Source of the DNA: Calliopum simillimum
Taxonomy: Eukaryota > Arthropoda > Insecta > Diptera > Lauxaniidae
Assembly: GCA_951812925.1 (NCBI GenBank)
Contig: OX638369.1
Coordinates: 63,998,228 to 64,062,227 of the forward strand
Reading direction: 5' to 3'
DNA length: 64,000 nt
The notes under the pieces are model-generated. The model was not told the DNA's origin. It made no database searches and saw only the letters and a list, made by a program, of their open reading frames with translations. This document shows, piece by piece, positions 21,401-30,359 of this stretch. Numbering within the stretch: the stretch's first letter is position 1; each line of letters starts with the position of its first letter. A program made the position numbers and the translations under genes.

Positions 21401-23730
21401 CTAACACAACAGCAGTACGTCATACGAAGCGTACAGTACTTTCAACAATAGCCAGATTTTATGATCCACTTGGCCTGCTTGGACCAATTATTGCGAAATC
21501 TAAAATCTTTTTACAGAATTTGTGGAAACAGAAACTCCATTGGGATGAAAGCCTGCCCCAGGAGTTAAGCACGGCTTGGGAAAAACTTTGCAACGAATTA
21601 CATTTTATAAACAATATAAATTTTCCTAGATATGTATTAATGCCAAATTCTTCATTACAGATTCATGCCTTTTGTGATGCGAGCCTTAGCGGATATGGCT
21701 CTTGTATATATATTCGATCACAATGTGGCACAAAAGTTCACACAGCTTTACTCTGTTCAAAATCACGTGTAGCACCAGTAAAAGCACTCACCGTACCTAA
21801 GTTGGAGCTGTCTGCTGCTTGCATCTTGTCAGAGCTATTGCATTCTGCAAAGCACAGCCAAAGCTTTGACTGTGAAACTTATTGCTGGTCCGATTCAACT
21901 GTAGTATTATCGTGGCTGCGCGAAGAACCAACAAGCTTCAACGTGTTCGTCGCCAACCGCGTAAGGCGCATTCAAAAGCTCACGAAAGGCATGATCTGGC
22001 GATATGTATCAACCGCACTTAATCCAGCCGATATTTTATCGCGTGGCGCAACGCCTCATGAACTATCGCGCTCCGAGCTATGGAAAATTGGTCCGGCATT
22101 TTTACAAGAAGACAAGGATAATTGGCCAAATCAACCTACACCACTTGCAGAGCTTCCCGAACGTCGCCGCAACGTTTTAATAACTTCATCAAATATGGAG
22201 GATTTATCTTTGGCAAGCAAGTATTATAATTCATTTCCTACAATGCAGCGCATTTTCGCCTATATATATCGTTTTTGGAATCGTCACACAAAAGTCAATG
22301 AAAATAGCTGTGGCCCACTTACACCCATAGACACAAAATTAGGAACGCAGTTACTACTTCGCATGATACAACAAATTTATTTTGCCGATGAACTTAAATC
22401 ACTGCGAGCTAAAAAGCTTATTAACACATCAAGCAAACTTTTTTCATTAAATGTATTTGTAGACGATTTTGGCTTGCTGAGAGTTGGAGGGCGCTTACAA
22501 AACTCAACTCTCGATTTCGACGCACGTCATCCCATCATCTTACCAAAGCAGCATCCCATCACGAATGCAATAATAGAGCATTTTCATCGAAAGCTGCTGC
22601 ACGCTGGTCCACAAAGTTTGCTTGCTTCTATTCGCCTGCAATACTGGCCAATTGGCGGTCGTAAAACAGTTTCCAGTATTGTCAATAAATGTATACTGTG
22701 CTATCGCTTAAAGCCAATAACTGTCAAACACATCATGGGAAACTTGCCGGCCGGCAGAGTACAGGCATGCAAAACTTTTTTCACCACTGGGATCGATTTT
22801 TGCGGACCTTTCTACTACAAAAACGAAATTCGTACACGAGGGCCTGTAAAATGTTACACCTGTATCTTCATTTGTTTTGCAACAAAGGCGACGCATATGG
22901 AGCTGGTTCCAGATTTGTCAACGCTGTCATTTATTGCTGCATTGAAGCGCTTCGTCTACACTAGAGGCAAGCCACATACTATCTGGACTGACAATGCAAC
23001 AAATTTTGTTGGCGCCAGAAATGAGCTCGCTGATTTAAGGCGACTCTTTTTGACTGAGCAGCATCAACAAGCCGTTCATCAGCTGTGCCTGGACGAAGGC
23101 ATCAAATGGTGTTTCATCCCTCCCCGCTCTCCACATTTTGGGGGATTGTGGGAGGCAGCCGTTAAGGCTGCAAAATTTCATTTTTACAGAACTGTCGGCC
23201 TCTCTACATTAACTTTTGAGGAGCTGCGCACCCTTGTGTGTCAGATATCCGCCATCATTAATTCCCGTCCGCTCTATCCCGTTTCAGAAAATCCTAACGA
23301 CTTGGAGGTGCTGACGCCCGCTCATTTTTTGATAGGGGCACCGTTCACTGCAATCATTGAACCTGATGTCACTGAGGTCAATCTTGGTCGTCTCAGTAGG
23401 TGGCAAAGGGTATCCCACCTCACTCAAATTTTCTGGAAGAAGTGGAGCGCAAACTATTTAACTCTCCTACAAGAAAGAAGCAAGTGGCGTTCACCACATA
23501 CTAATATCAACATTGGAGCCATAGTCATCCTCAAGGACGAAAACTTGCCGCCACTCAAATGGCCACTGGGGCGAGTAACCGATGTCACTTTTGGTGCTGA
23601 TGGTGTAGCACGCGTCGCATCTATTCAAACAGCTTCTGGCACGGTGAAGCGAGCAGTTACCAAAATAGCAGTTCTGCCTATAGGTGATATTGAAAGCCTC
23701 GGTCTTCCAACGGGGGGAGAATGTTTGTAG
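18454..23730 (+). CDS. gag-pol polyprotein of the BEL/Pao retrotransposon
   Basis: The frame is open from an ATG at 18355; I favour the ATG at 18454 (residue 34 of that frame) because CAACAACAATG is a good fly initiation context. Numbering below is from 18355. Gag comes first (about 1-390, with a capsid-like region around PSFSGAYNDWPDF), then CCHC zinc knuckles at about 396-409 and 431-444 and a third CX2CX3HH motif. The protease region has LDSCSQ near D520. Reverse transcriptase has YVDD at 932-935. RNase H follows with CDAS around D1108. Integrase has an HHCC zinc site (HFHRKLLH then CILC) and D1481, D1546 and E1600. The protein ends with the basic C-terminal domain usual for BEL. About 1790 codons without frameshift is the normal length and plan: one polyprotein cleaved by its own protease. 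The stop codon lies 9 bp inside the 3' LTR. The protease triad reads DSC where DSG or DTG is commoner. Confidence 0.93.
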   Translation: MPLNGTSNGSSTPTHLSVDEIAANSAVNASHDIEFLQKKVFAISKQLTTLKQQLSAEAVADYDEAEITVRLEFLEKVMSKFESTQQALEQIDIGEIESESHFTASTLYMEVKTILTRRLNNIRTTNAPQLRATSLEETFPSLILEQRRNRVPELQLPSFSGAYNDWPDFYALFSTAIDENSALSKLEKFQHLRAALKGPALDTIRSLEPSNENYDKALELLKNRFDNKLLNFQAHVKEIFGLKGVEKGSANGLRELSDKLNAHLRALYTLSSKDQVADGFLIHLINQKFDVDTRIKWEENLSHSKLPQWTDMELFLQKRCRMMENLEGIVTKPSAAQQVGKKSLNFSSGARHALVAETKKATCVFCGSHEHWIYKCKTFEILSPDSRYKEAKKLQLCLNCLRKGHGVQSCTSSKCRTCNSKHHSLLHLDDKSPPEAISKSALVSSLITCPPPILSKSFPENCVLLATAIVFAKNRFGTFVPCRTILDSCSQINFVTSRLANQLQLKQKNSNVNISGIGETGFAASKSVDICVRSQTGDYSMSFSAVVAPSITNYQPQFDIDIATWKIPQNIILADPFFHKSQRIDMLIGGGSFFELLCSGQIRLSEGSPILQKTRLGWIVAGGISQLNKSVAALIASAKISEDIEEIDRLDSILKRFWEIESDFDPQQTTKQEDIICEEHFVKNHSRFENGAYAVRLPKCKSVDILGDSYASALQRFEKLEKKLHRNPELFLQYSTFIKEYAELQHMSSVKLDGNEKVHFLPHHCVFKADSTTTKLRVVFDGSAKSSTGVSLNDVLLAGPTIQPKLFNTLLRFRLFKIAVTGDICKMYRCVHVLHPDNLLQCILWRKSPKDRIEIYKLDTVTYGTKPAAFLAIRAMHQLCNDEENSFPLGAKIVRRDFYVDDLISGGDTIQEAIEIRQQTTQLLQKGNFTLRKWCSSDERVLEGVSSEDCEKFVKFHDGSDVTKTLGLIWKPKTDNFVFKFTPNTTAVRHTKRTVLSTIARFYDPLGLLGPIIAKSKIFLQNLWKQKLHWDESLPQELSTAWEKLCNELHFINNINFPRYVLMPNSSLQIHAFCDASLSGYGSCIYIRSQCGTKVHTALLCSKSRVAPVKALTVPKLELSAACILSELLHSAKHSQSFDCETYCWSDSTVVLSWLREEPTSFNVFVANRVRRIQKLTKGMIWRYVSTALNPADILSRGATPHELSRSELWKIGPAFLQEDKDNWPNQPTPLAELPERRRNVLITSSNMEDLSLASKYYNSFPTMQRIFAYIYRFWNRHTKVNENSCGPLTPIDTKLGTQLLLRMIQQIYFADELKSLRAKKLINTSSKLFSLNVFVDDFGLLRVGGRLQNSTLDFDARHPIILPKQHPITNAIIEHFHRKLLHAGPQSLLASIRLQYWPIGGRKTVSSIVNKCILCYRLKPITVKHIMGNLPAGRVQACKTFFTTGIDFCGPFYYKNEIRTRGPVKCYTCIFICFATKATHMELVPDLSTLSFIAALKRFVYTRGKPHTIWTDNATNFVGARNELADLRRLFLTEQHQQAVHQLCLDEGIKWCFIPPRSPHFGGLWEAAVKAAKFHFYRTVGLSTLTFEELRTLVCQISAIINSRPLYPVSENPNDLEVLTPAHFLIGAPFTAIIEPDVTEVNLGRLSRWQRVSHLTQIFWKKWSANYLTLLQERSKWRSPHTNINIGAIVILKDENLPPLKWPLGRVTDVTFGADGVARVASIQTASGTVKRAVTKIAVLPIGDIESLGLPTGGECL
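23712..23721 (+). other. polypurine tract
   Basis: GGGGGGAGAA immediately precedes the 3' LTR, where plus-strand DNA synthesis is primed during reverse transcription. It overlaps the last codons of pol. Confidence 0.85.
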
Positions 23731-24019
23731 ATGAGCAAGCATAGTTTGCCTACCGTGTAAACAAACCTTCACGCACCGATAAAATCTAATTTTATTCTCT
23801 TTTGATCTCTCGCCCATTTGTGGCGCATCCTAAATTTCTCTTATACTTTTGTATTTTGCTTCTCATTAATTTTGAATATTTTTTGTAACTTCATTTTCAC
23901 TTGTCTAGTTTTAAGTTTTTCAGTAATCGTGAATAAATTAACGAGCCAACATCACGCGCAACGCTCTTCTTGATTGGTAATGTTTGACCAGGGTGCAAAA
24001 AGGCTTGCATCCTCGAACA
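23722..24019 (+). repeat. 3' LTR of the BEL/Pao element
   Basis: 298 bp, 297 identical to the 5' LTR. Its first nine bases encode the last two pol codons and the stop. Followed directly by the GTAGC target duplication. Confidence 0.95.
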
Positions 24020-24452
24020 GTAGCTTTGACGAATTTAGAAGCAAAACGGCAGCGTAATTCAACCAAAAAATCTATTTATATCTCTTCGCTTCCGGATAAG
24101 AAGTTGAATTACGCTGCCGTTCAACTTCTAAATTCGTCAAAGCTACCGTCAGCGGCTAAAACAAACCTAAAAAAATTGCTCCAGTGCTTCTTTGCGTCTC
24201 TTGGTTATATATCTCTTCGGTAAGGGTGTAACCTTTGGCCTGGCCAAACATTAAATACCCAACACTGCAGTATTACGAAAATTTTGCTTGGATGAAAAGT
24301 GCCACGCCCTCTTGTCCGAGTTCATCCAGTTTTTGCTCAGAGCTTACATTTATGGCCCATAGTATTTAGGAGAAACATAGTTGAATATCTCAAAAAAACT
24401 CTTTCAGTATAAAAGCGGTCTCACCAAACATAAACCCTTTAAAAATTGATAA

Positions 24453-24788
24453 CACAGGCCCAAAAAAAAAAAGTACGCTACGCGAAAGATCAATCTATCT
24501 GAACTTTATGTTTTCGGGGTCGCTGAATCCGAATATGGTGCCAGAATAGCGAAGTTGGTTTGTGTTTTTTCAGAAATCAGCAATAATGCTGAAAAAAAAA
24601 AAAAATTTTCAGCATTATTGCTGATTTCTGAATGCTGAAAAACCAAATAAAATTTTCAGCATTATTGCTGATTTCTGAACCATATTCTGCTATTTTGGCA
24701 CCATATTCGGATTCAGCGACCCCGAAAACATAAAGTTCAGGTGGTCTGGTCTTTCGCGCAGGGTACTTTTTTTTTTGATGGGCCTGTG
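24453..24788. mobile_element. 336-bp palindromic MITE with CACAGGCCCA ends
   Basis: Ends CACAGGCCCA and TGGGCCTGTG are inverted. Arms share 'ttttcggggtcgctgaatcc', 'gaatatggtgcca' and 'agcattattgctgatttctg'. The last of these occurs as an extra copy near the centre, so the core is three hairpin-like units. I find no convincing target duplication. Non-coding. Confidence 0.6.
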
Positions 24789-24939
24789 CAATTCACAAAC
24801 TTTGAGCTGTGATATCTGCAAACTTGAGTTTTCATTTTAATTAATTTTTGGAATTTTGCAGTGATCGAGATGTCATTTTATTCAGAATAATATGTATGTT
24901 AATAAAATGTAAATAAACCGGTTTTGGATCTTGTGAAGA

Positions 24940-25200
24940 TAATGTCCCTTTTCCAGTACACGGTGACTTATATTGTCAATCAAAGTAAAGTAACCGAGAT
25001 AATTGCAAAAAACGGTGTTTTGTGGTCTTTGACCTTGAATAACTTTTTAAGCTCACATTGGATCAACGGGGACTTTTGATATTTTATTTGTTATCGTGTG
25101 TCTAAGTTCTGTACCGATTTTCAGCTTTCCCATAATCATTCCAATATTACGCCAATGATTATGCTATTTTGCCTGGACTGAAATATTTTTTAACAAATTG
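24940..25200. repeat. dispersed repeat copy ('gaccttgaataactt' family)
   Basis: 'gtggtctttgaccttgaata', 'gacttttgatattttattt' and 'ccgattttcagctttccc' are shared in the same order with 44755-44850 and partly with 40430-40540. Non-coding dispersed repeat of unknown class. Confidence 0.5.
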
Positions 25201-25267
25201 AAAATTGTTGGATTTTTTATTTTTTTGGAATAAGTAGTTCGAGTAAGTATGTATTCTCCTTTAACTC

Positions 25268-25672
25268 CTAGGAGGAGCATAGGGCCAATATGAAACATCT
25301 CCATTCGTCGCGATCCCTTGCGATGACTTTTATCTTTTGCCACGACTCTCCCGATTCTTGGATTTCCTTTTCCAGCGACCTTTTCCAGTTGGTTTTGGGT
25401 CTACCACGTTCTCTAATGCCTTGTGGATTCCACTCAAGAGCCTGGCGACAAACTTCGCTGTATGGTTTCCGGAGAGTGTGACCAATCCATCCCCATTTGC
25501 GCACCTTGACCTCGTTTGCTATAGCCCTCTGATTGCATTTTTGATGTAGCTCGGCATTTGATATAGTGAGAGGCCACCAAATCTTTAGTATACGCCTTAA
25601 GCATTTGTTGACGAATACTTGCAGCTTGTTCGTTAGTTGTTCACTAACAAGCCAGGTTTCGCATCCTTTTTC
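25268..25672 (-). pseudogene. LINE (non-LTR retrotransposon) tail, 5'-truncated
   Basis: On the minus strand about 135 codons read without a stop, ending near 25268. Features typical of the region after the reverse transcriptase of many LINEs are GCETW at the upstream end, ILKIWWP, KWGWIGHTLRKP, RQALEWNPQG, RGRPKTNW and DRDEWR with a terminal LCSS. Homology starts abruptly at GCETW (about 25672), as expected for the common 5' truncation of LINE copies. No catalytic reverse transcriptase motif or endonuclease is present. I cannot assign the clade with confidence. Confidence 0.75.
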
Positions 25673-25689
25673 TTGACTTTAATAAAGGC

Positions 25690-26780
25690 AGTCCATACTA
25701 ACAATGCATTTAATTCGTTAATTTAAGGACAAAACATTCTGGAGCTTTATGCTATCCCATGGATATATAAGAAGCCCAGAAGTTTTTGGCCATTTTTTTA
25801 TTATTGTTTGTTACCCATCTATTTTCCGCTAGGGTTAATATTTGCTGGGTTTTTCGAGCGTGTTTTCCTAACCAACTGAAAATTATATCAGTTATTGGTT
25901 AAATGAATGTATCTTTGATTTTTCCTGTTTTTCATCAATAAAGAAATTGTTTTTTTTTTTGTGTGCCTTTCCTCTTTTTATTGTTTTCTGTCCTCTTTTT
26001 CTAACATTTGAGCTGCCAAGGAAGAAAGTATATAACTACCTTTTATCCCTAGTTATGAACAAATACCCCATTAGAGGGTGTTAAACTGATCAGATTATTG
26101 CTTCTCCCTATTTGTTTCAAACTGGTAAGCTTTGCAAAATAGGAAAATACATTTAGCTTTTTAGTACTGAATTAATTTTTGTACCAAAATGATAATTTTG
26201 GTAAAAGTTATGCCTATTAAAAAAACCATTTCAATGACAATGTGATGAATTTTGCTTCAGGATATTTTCAAATAACTGATATTATCCTTGATTCGGCCTT
26301 TTTTAGTTTTATATTTCTTAACATAGAAATTTGATTTTTTAAGTTTCTTTCACAGCGAATGAATTTTTTGTATCCTTAGGCATTATTTTTTCTTTGTTGT
26401 CAAAGGACATTTGAAAAAGTAGGGAAAAGTAGAAGGTCTATGCTACTTTCATTGACAGCAGTATTAAATGCTTGTTCTCCCGCAAATAACTGTCTGCATA
26501 AAATGACGGTTGATGCTTAAGGCCTTTGAATAACTTTGCTTATTAAAGCGAAGGTATGAACAAATTTAATTGTTGACAAAAAAAAAAAAAGAATTTAAAT
26601 AACGATAAAAGCACCCCTCTGAGATCATTTTATATTATGAAAGCCTATCAAAATCTGCATATTTTGGTGAATTTAAAAATAAAACGTTAGAGCGGTATAA
26701 CGCATAGCGGGCATAACTTTGGAAAGAAAAATCGTAGATGACCATTTACCACTTTTTTGGAAAGGAAAAAAGCAAGATGT
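25690..26780. other. AT-rich sequence, no supported feature
   Basis: No gene, long repeat or terminal inverted repeat recognised; probably intron or intergenic DNA. Confidence 0.4.
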
Positions 26781-27223
26781 TCAAGTTTATTTTACGGAAT
26801 AGAGCAGAAAAAATCCTTGCGACCTTGAACTTAATTTGAAAAACAGCAAAAACGTTGTTTTTTGCATTTTAAGCTTAGGATACCTCAAAATTCTGACGAG
26901 GTAGAGGGATTCTATGGCCAGTTTTGGAGTCAGCACAGCAGAATCTATTGGAATCGTTTTTTTAAACCAGGAAAAATTCACGTTCCAGGTTTGTACGCAC
27001 ATCATTTAAAGTGGTGCAAAACCGTCAACCTGTTTTCGCAATGGTTTTTTGTTCATTATTTTTTATGGTGTGAAGTTAGGCAAAATTGTTCACATATTTG
27101 AATAGAGGAAAGGTTGAGCTTCCGTTTGGTTCATATTTCTTGTTGGTCATGTAATCAGAACGGACGCTATGGCAGTACTAAGTCGAAAATAGCAAACATG
27201 TTGACAGTTTTGCTTCTTACTGT
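26780..27223. repeat. second copy of the CAGTAAGAAGC repeat, inverted
   Basis: Inverse of 9638-9831 plus 11206-11395. It lacks the CACTATAGG-ended transposon, so it documents the empty site ('ccattgcgaaaacaggttga' region near 27025-27045 on the opposite strand). The terminal CTTACTG is followed by TA. Confidence 0.6.
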
Positions 27224-27423
27224 ACATGCATATTATTTATACATATATTAAATATATCTTATGTGGTATCAAATGTTAATTTTTCAAAACAAAAATACAA
27301 TGAAAAAAATGATTACAAAAATTCTTTATTAAATAAAATTAGTGCAAAAAAAAACCGGATTTTTTTGCATAATAAATCCAAGTAAAATTTTTTTCACCAG
27401 AATTATCTTAACTTATGCATGAA

Positions 27424-28268
27424 CTAGTAGGGGTATTACCTTTGGCCTGGCCAAACATTAAATACCCTACACTGCAGTATTTTGAAAATGTTGCTTATAT
27501 GGAAGGTGCCACGCCGTCTTGTCTAAGTCTCAAAAAACGTTTTGAGTATAGCGCTTTGCAAATTTGCTAATATTGGAGGTGCCACGCCCTCTTGTCCGAG
27601 TTCATCCAGTTTTTCTTCAGAGCTTGCGTTTATAGCTCTTAGAGTCTAAGTGAAATTAAGTTGTATCAAAAAACGTTTTCGGTATAGCGTTTTGAAACTT
27701 GTCCTTATGTGAGTGGTGCCACGCCTTCTTGTCCGAGTTCACCCAGTATTTGCTCAGAGCTTGCATTTATAGTTCTTAGTGTTTGAGTGAAATTTAGTTG
27801 GAGTATCTCAAAAAACTCTTTCAGTATAGAATTTTGAAACTTTTGCTTATATGGGAGGTGTCACGCCCTTTTTACCGAATTTTTTGTCCAGAGCTTGCGC
27901 TAACCATTCCTAGTATTTATGTTTATCGTGGTTACATTTTCGTGAAAAATACTCTAAAAGTTGCATTTTGAATTTATTTTTTGGATAAGCGGTAGGCGTG
28001 TCCGTTGACCGATTTCGCTTATTTTCAATTCCTCGAGCTAACTTTTACGGCAAATCCACTGTGCCAAATTTCATCGAATTATCTTGCGTAGTTTTCCCGT
28101 AAAAAATATTTCCATAGACGGACAGCCAACCAGCCTGCCAGCCAACCAGCCAGACGGACGTACATGGCTATATCGACTCAGGAGGTGACGCTGATCAAGA
28201 ATATAGATACTTTTCTATACGTGCCACATAAGGACAAAGTAAATATACCCTGGGTGTAGGGTATAAAA
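27424..28268 (-). mobile_element. DINE-1/INE-1-like element, near full length (about 845 bp)
   Basis: Runs from ACTAGTAGGGGTATTACC and 'ggcctggccaaacattaaat' through four 'cacgcc' blocks, a CAGC/CCAG-rich stretch (28120-28160) and 'catggctatatcgactcagg' to 'gggtgtagggtataaaaa'. It contains every block seen in the other copies and is the best reference copy in the window. No coding potential. Confidence 0.7.
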
Positions 28269-28289
28269 ATAAAGACTGTAAAGTTCACA

Positions 28290-28500
28290 GCAAAATCTTG
28301 TTCACATAAAAAGTTATTCAACGTCAAAGGTCGACAAAATCAGTAAATGCCAAATATCACACTAACGGCTGCTTTTTCAGAAAAATATTTCTGGACAATT
28401 TTGAAGCCCTATTTTCTACAGAAAAGATTCGAAAGTTGTTTTCGTATGAGTTATAGTTTATGAAATATTCTTATTAAAAAGTGACAAAGCTTGGAAATGC
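28290..28500. repeat. dispersed repeat copy ('gttattcaacgtcaaaggtc' family)
   Basis: Order 'aagttattcaacgtcaaag', 'aacggctgctttttcagaa', 'ttgttttcgtatgagttata' and 'aaagcttggaaatgcatac' matches 39785-39990. It is one half of the 39.2-41.1 kb palindrome's core without its mirror. Confidence 0.55.
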
Positions 28501-28654
28501 ATACATGTGGCGTATAAGTGTGCATTAGAGTGGCCCAAATATTGTATAGAAAAACAAAAATTGGTTAAAAGGTCAAAATGCGCGTGACTTTTCGGAATCC
28601 TTGGATCCTGCTGATTGCAAAGAGCGCTCTAGAACCAAAAAAAATTGCGTTTAT

Positions 28655-28760
28655 CAGTGAAATCCAACGCCTATGCCTGCGGGCATTTGAGCTTTTGTGC
28701 CTAAAAGCTTTCCGTATGCGTATTCACTCGCAGATAAGCGTTTAACTGTTAGTACGAGAT
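28655..28760. repeat. dispersed repeat copy 1 ('cctatgcctgcgggc')
   Basis: 'agtgaaatccaacgcctatg', 'cctgcgggcatttgagctt' and 'aaaagctttccgtatgcg' recur at 30205-30330 and inverted at 60555-60672. The sequence is more GC-rich than its surroundings. The class is unknown. Confidence 0.5.
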
Positions 28761-28839
28761 CCGGTAGTAAAAAAACGTATGGATCGAGTTTTTAGTTAAA
28801 ATCTAGTTTTTATATATATTTATGAATGGGGAAATATAT

Positions 28840-29390
28840 TTTTGCCGGGTTGCCTATCAAAATGTGGCCGCTAGTATTTTTAAATTGCGTTATCTTATGA
28901 ACCGTGAGTCTTACGGAGAAAAGTAATTTTTATTATATGTAAAAAAAAATTACCGTTTAGGAGATATTTATTAAAAACCGATTGCTTTTTTACGTTTAGT
29001 ATTTATTGTGTAAAAAAAATCGGTTCTTAATATATAATTGAATGGGTTTTTTGAAAGTGGAATAAGTCCAAAAAAGTAATGTCATTATTTAAATTTGCTG
29101 ATATTTTGATAGAAATGAATAAAATTAGGCGATGTTTTCACGTAAAGTTTACATGATATTGTAAAATTGATGGCATTAAGTTGAAAAAATAGTATCGGTC
29201 ATATAACCGATTATTATGGCACATAATCTGGACGACATTACTTTTGTCCCTTTATGGACTTATTTCACTTTTAAAAAAAACCCACTCAATTCTTAAACAG
29301 TAAACTTGTTTACATATAATGAAAATTACTTGTAGAGCATGTGACTCTTCATAAAAAAGATCGGGTATTGTGGTTCAAAGTGACAGCCTT
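28840..29390. repeat. imperfect palindrome enclosing a MITE
   Basis: 'tatcttatgaaccgtgagtc' and 'agtaatttttattatatgta' on the left are mirrored by 'tacatataatgaaaattact' and 'gtgactcttcataaaaaag' on the right, around the element at 29039-29288. Confidence 0.5.
29039..29288. mobile_element. 250-bp MITE (copy 1)
   Basis: Ends TGAATGGGTTTTTTGAAAGT and, from the right, TGAGTGGGTTTTTTTTAAAA. The shared interior 'aagtccaaaaaagtaatgtc' and 'gacattacttttgtcc' plus 'gtatcggtcatataaccgat' match the MITE at 52211-52447. Non-coding. Confidence 0.6.
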
Positions 29391-29419
29391 TTGCTTCAAT
29401 TTAAATTGTATTGATATCT

Positions 29420-29745
29420 CTTTGTTCGTCCGAAGTATCGTAAGCTGAAATAACAAAAATGTGTTTTTTGCATTTTTTTAACTATTAAGGTTTGGATATC
29501 TCCTAAAATAAAACAATATATCGGTATAATCTAAGTTGAATTTCAAAGAAACAGACTGGAATTTTCAAACACTGAAGTTACGTTGACTTGGAATATCACT
29601 TTAAAAAGAGCGAAAACTGTATTTTTTACACTTTTACGTTAGAATATCTTAAAAACCGTATGAGATAGAGCAATTCTGAGACCGGTTTTCGCATAAACAT
29701 AAACAAATACATCGAAAATTACTATTTTAGATTGTTTATTTATTT
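29420..29745. repeat. diverged half copy of the 34.0-35.5 kb foldback core
   Basis: 'gtgttttttgcattttttt', 'ttggatatctcctaaaa', 'cttggaatatcac', 'gaatatcttaaaaaccgt' and 'gagatagagcaattctgag' follow the order of 34445-34735. Only one arm is present. Confidence 0.45.
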
Positions 29746-30204
29746 ATTTTTTCAATATCCTTAGAATATCTATGAAAACTATCTACTAACCAATTTTGCC
29801 AAAAATAACATGAAGAGCTAAGGTTTTAAATTTGTGAAGAATGTTGTTTTACTCAGAATATCTTATTTCAATGCATTGAAAACATTAAAATGAAATTTTT
29901 TTTAAGTCCAACTTAATTACACTTAATTGTTTTTCGTGAGTAAAAGTGTTACTAATAACTTAGTTGTTGGGATCATTTTAAAGATAAGTTAATGCCTAAT
30001 CATAAAAAACTATAAAAAAGAATTCGCTAGATTGAAAATAAGAAAAAGTACCTTCAAGCTCGTTGCGGAATATCTAAACGCAATTTGTTTTTTAGATCTA
30101 AACCTTTTTAGCAGGATTCAAGGATTCAGAAAAGTCTCGGGCGCCTTGACTTTTTAACACTTTTGGATTTTGGACTTCTCTATAAATCGTGAGCAATATA
30201 TGTA

Positions 30205-30330
30205 TGTACACCAGTGAAATTCAACGCTATGCCTGCGGGCGCTTGTGCTTAAGAGCTTTCGTAACACGTATTCATTCACAGATGAGCGGTCAATTGTGTT
30301 AGTATCTGCTGAGATTTCATGCAGGGTGGA
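30205..30330. repeat. dispersed repeat copy 2 ('cctatgcctgcgggc' family)
   Basis: 'agtgaaattcaacgctatgc' followed by 'ctgcgggcgcttgtgcttaa' and 'agctttcgtaacacgtattc' match 28661-28745. Confidence 0.5.
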
Positions 30331-30359
30331 CCTGCGTCACATGCTTTGCTTAATAGATT

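Larger units (their letters stand above)
17711..24019 (+). mobile_element. full-length BEL/Pao LTR retrotransposon
   Basis: 6309 bp with 298-bp LTRs at both ends, an 18-bp primer site, one continuous gag-pol frame, a polypurine tract and a perfect GTAGC target duplication (17706-17710 and 24020-24024). BEL/Pao elements (family Belpaoviridae) copy themselves by reverse transcription of genomic RNA in cytoplasmic particles and integrate with 5-bp duplications. Nothing resembling an envelope frame follows pol, because pol runs into the 3' LTR. LTRs with one difference and an unbroken frame indicate very recent insertion. It may still be active, though this cannot be shown from sequence alone. 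Confidence 0.95.
17633..24219. mobile_element. 273-bp palindromic MITE, split by the BEL element
   Basis: The left part is 17633-17710 and the right part 24025-24219. Ends are CGAGGAGATATATAATCAAG (left) and, inwards from the right, CGAAGAGATATATAACCAAG. The two arms share 'agacgcaaagaagcactgga' and 'gtagctttgacgaattta', meeting at 'cgcttccggataagaag'. GTAAGGG directly abuts both ends (17626-17632 and 24220-24226), a 7-bp target duplication. The superfamily is not clear from the termini. Confidence 0.75.
17624..24415 (-). mobile_element. DINE-1/INE-1-like fragment, split by a MITE
   Basis: The family's terminal block CTAGTAAGGGTGTAACC is split: CTAGTAAGGG lies at 17623-17632 and GTAAGGGTGTAACCTTTGGC resumes at 24220, followed by 'cacgccctcttgtccgag' and 'tttttgctcagagctt' until about 24415. 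The GTAAGGG overlap is the duplication made by the MITE. The sequence between 17633 and 24219 is insertion. Confidence 0.7.
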
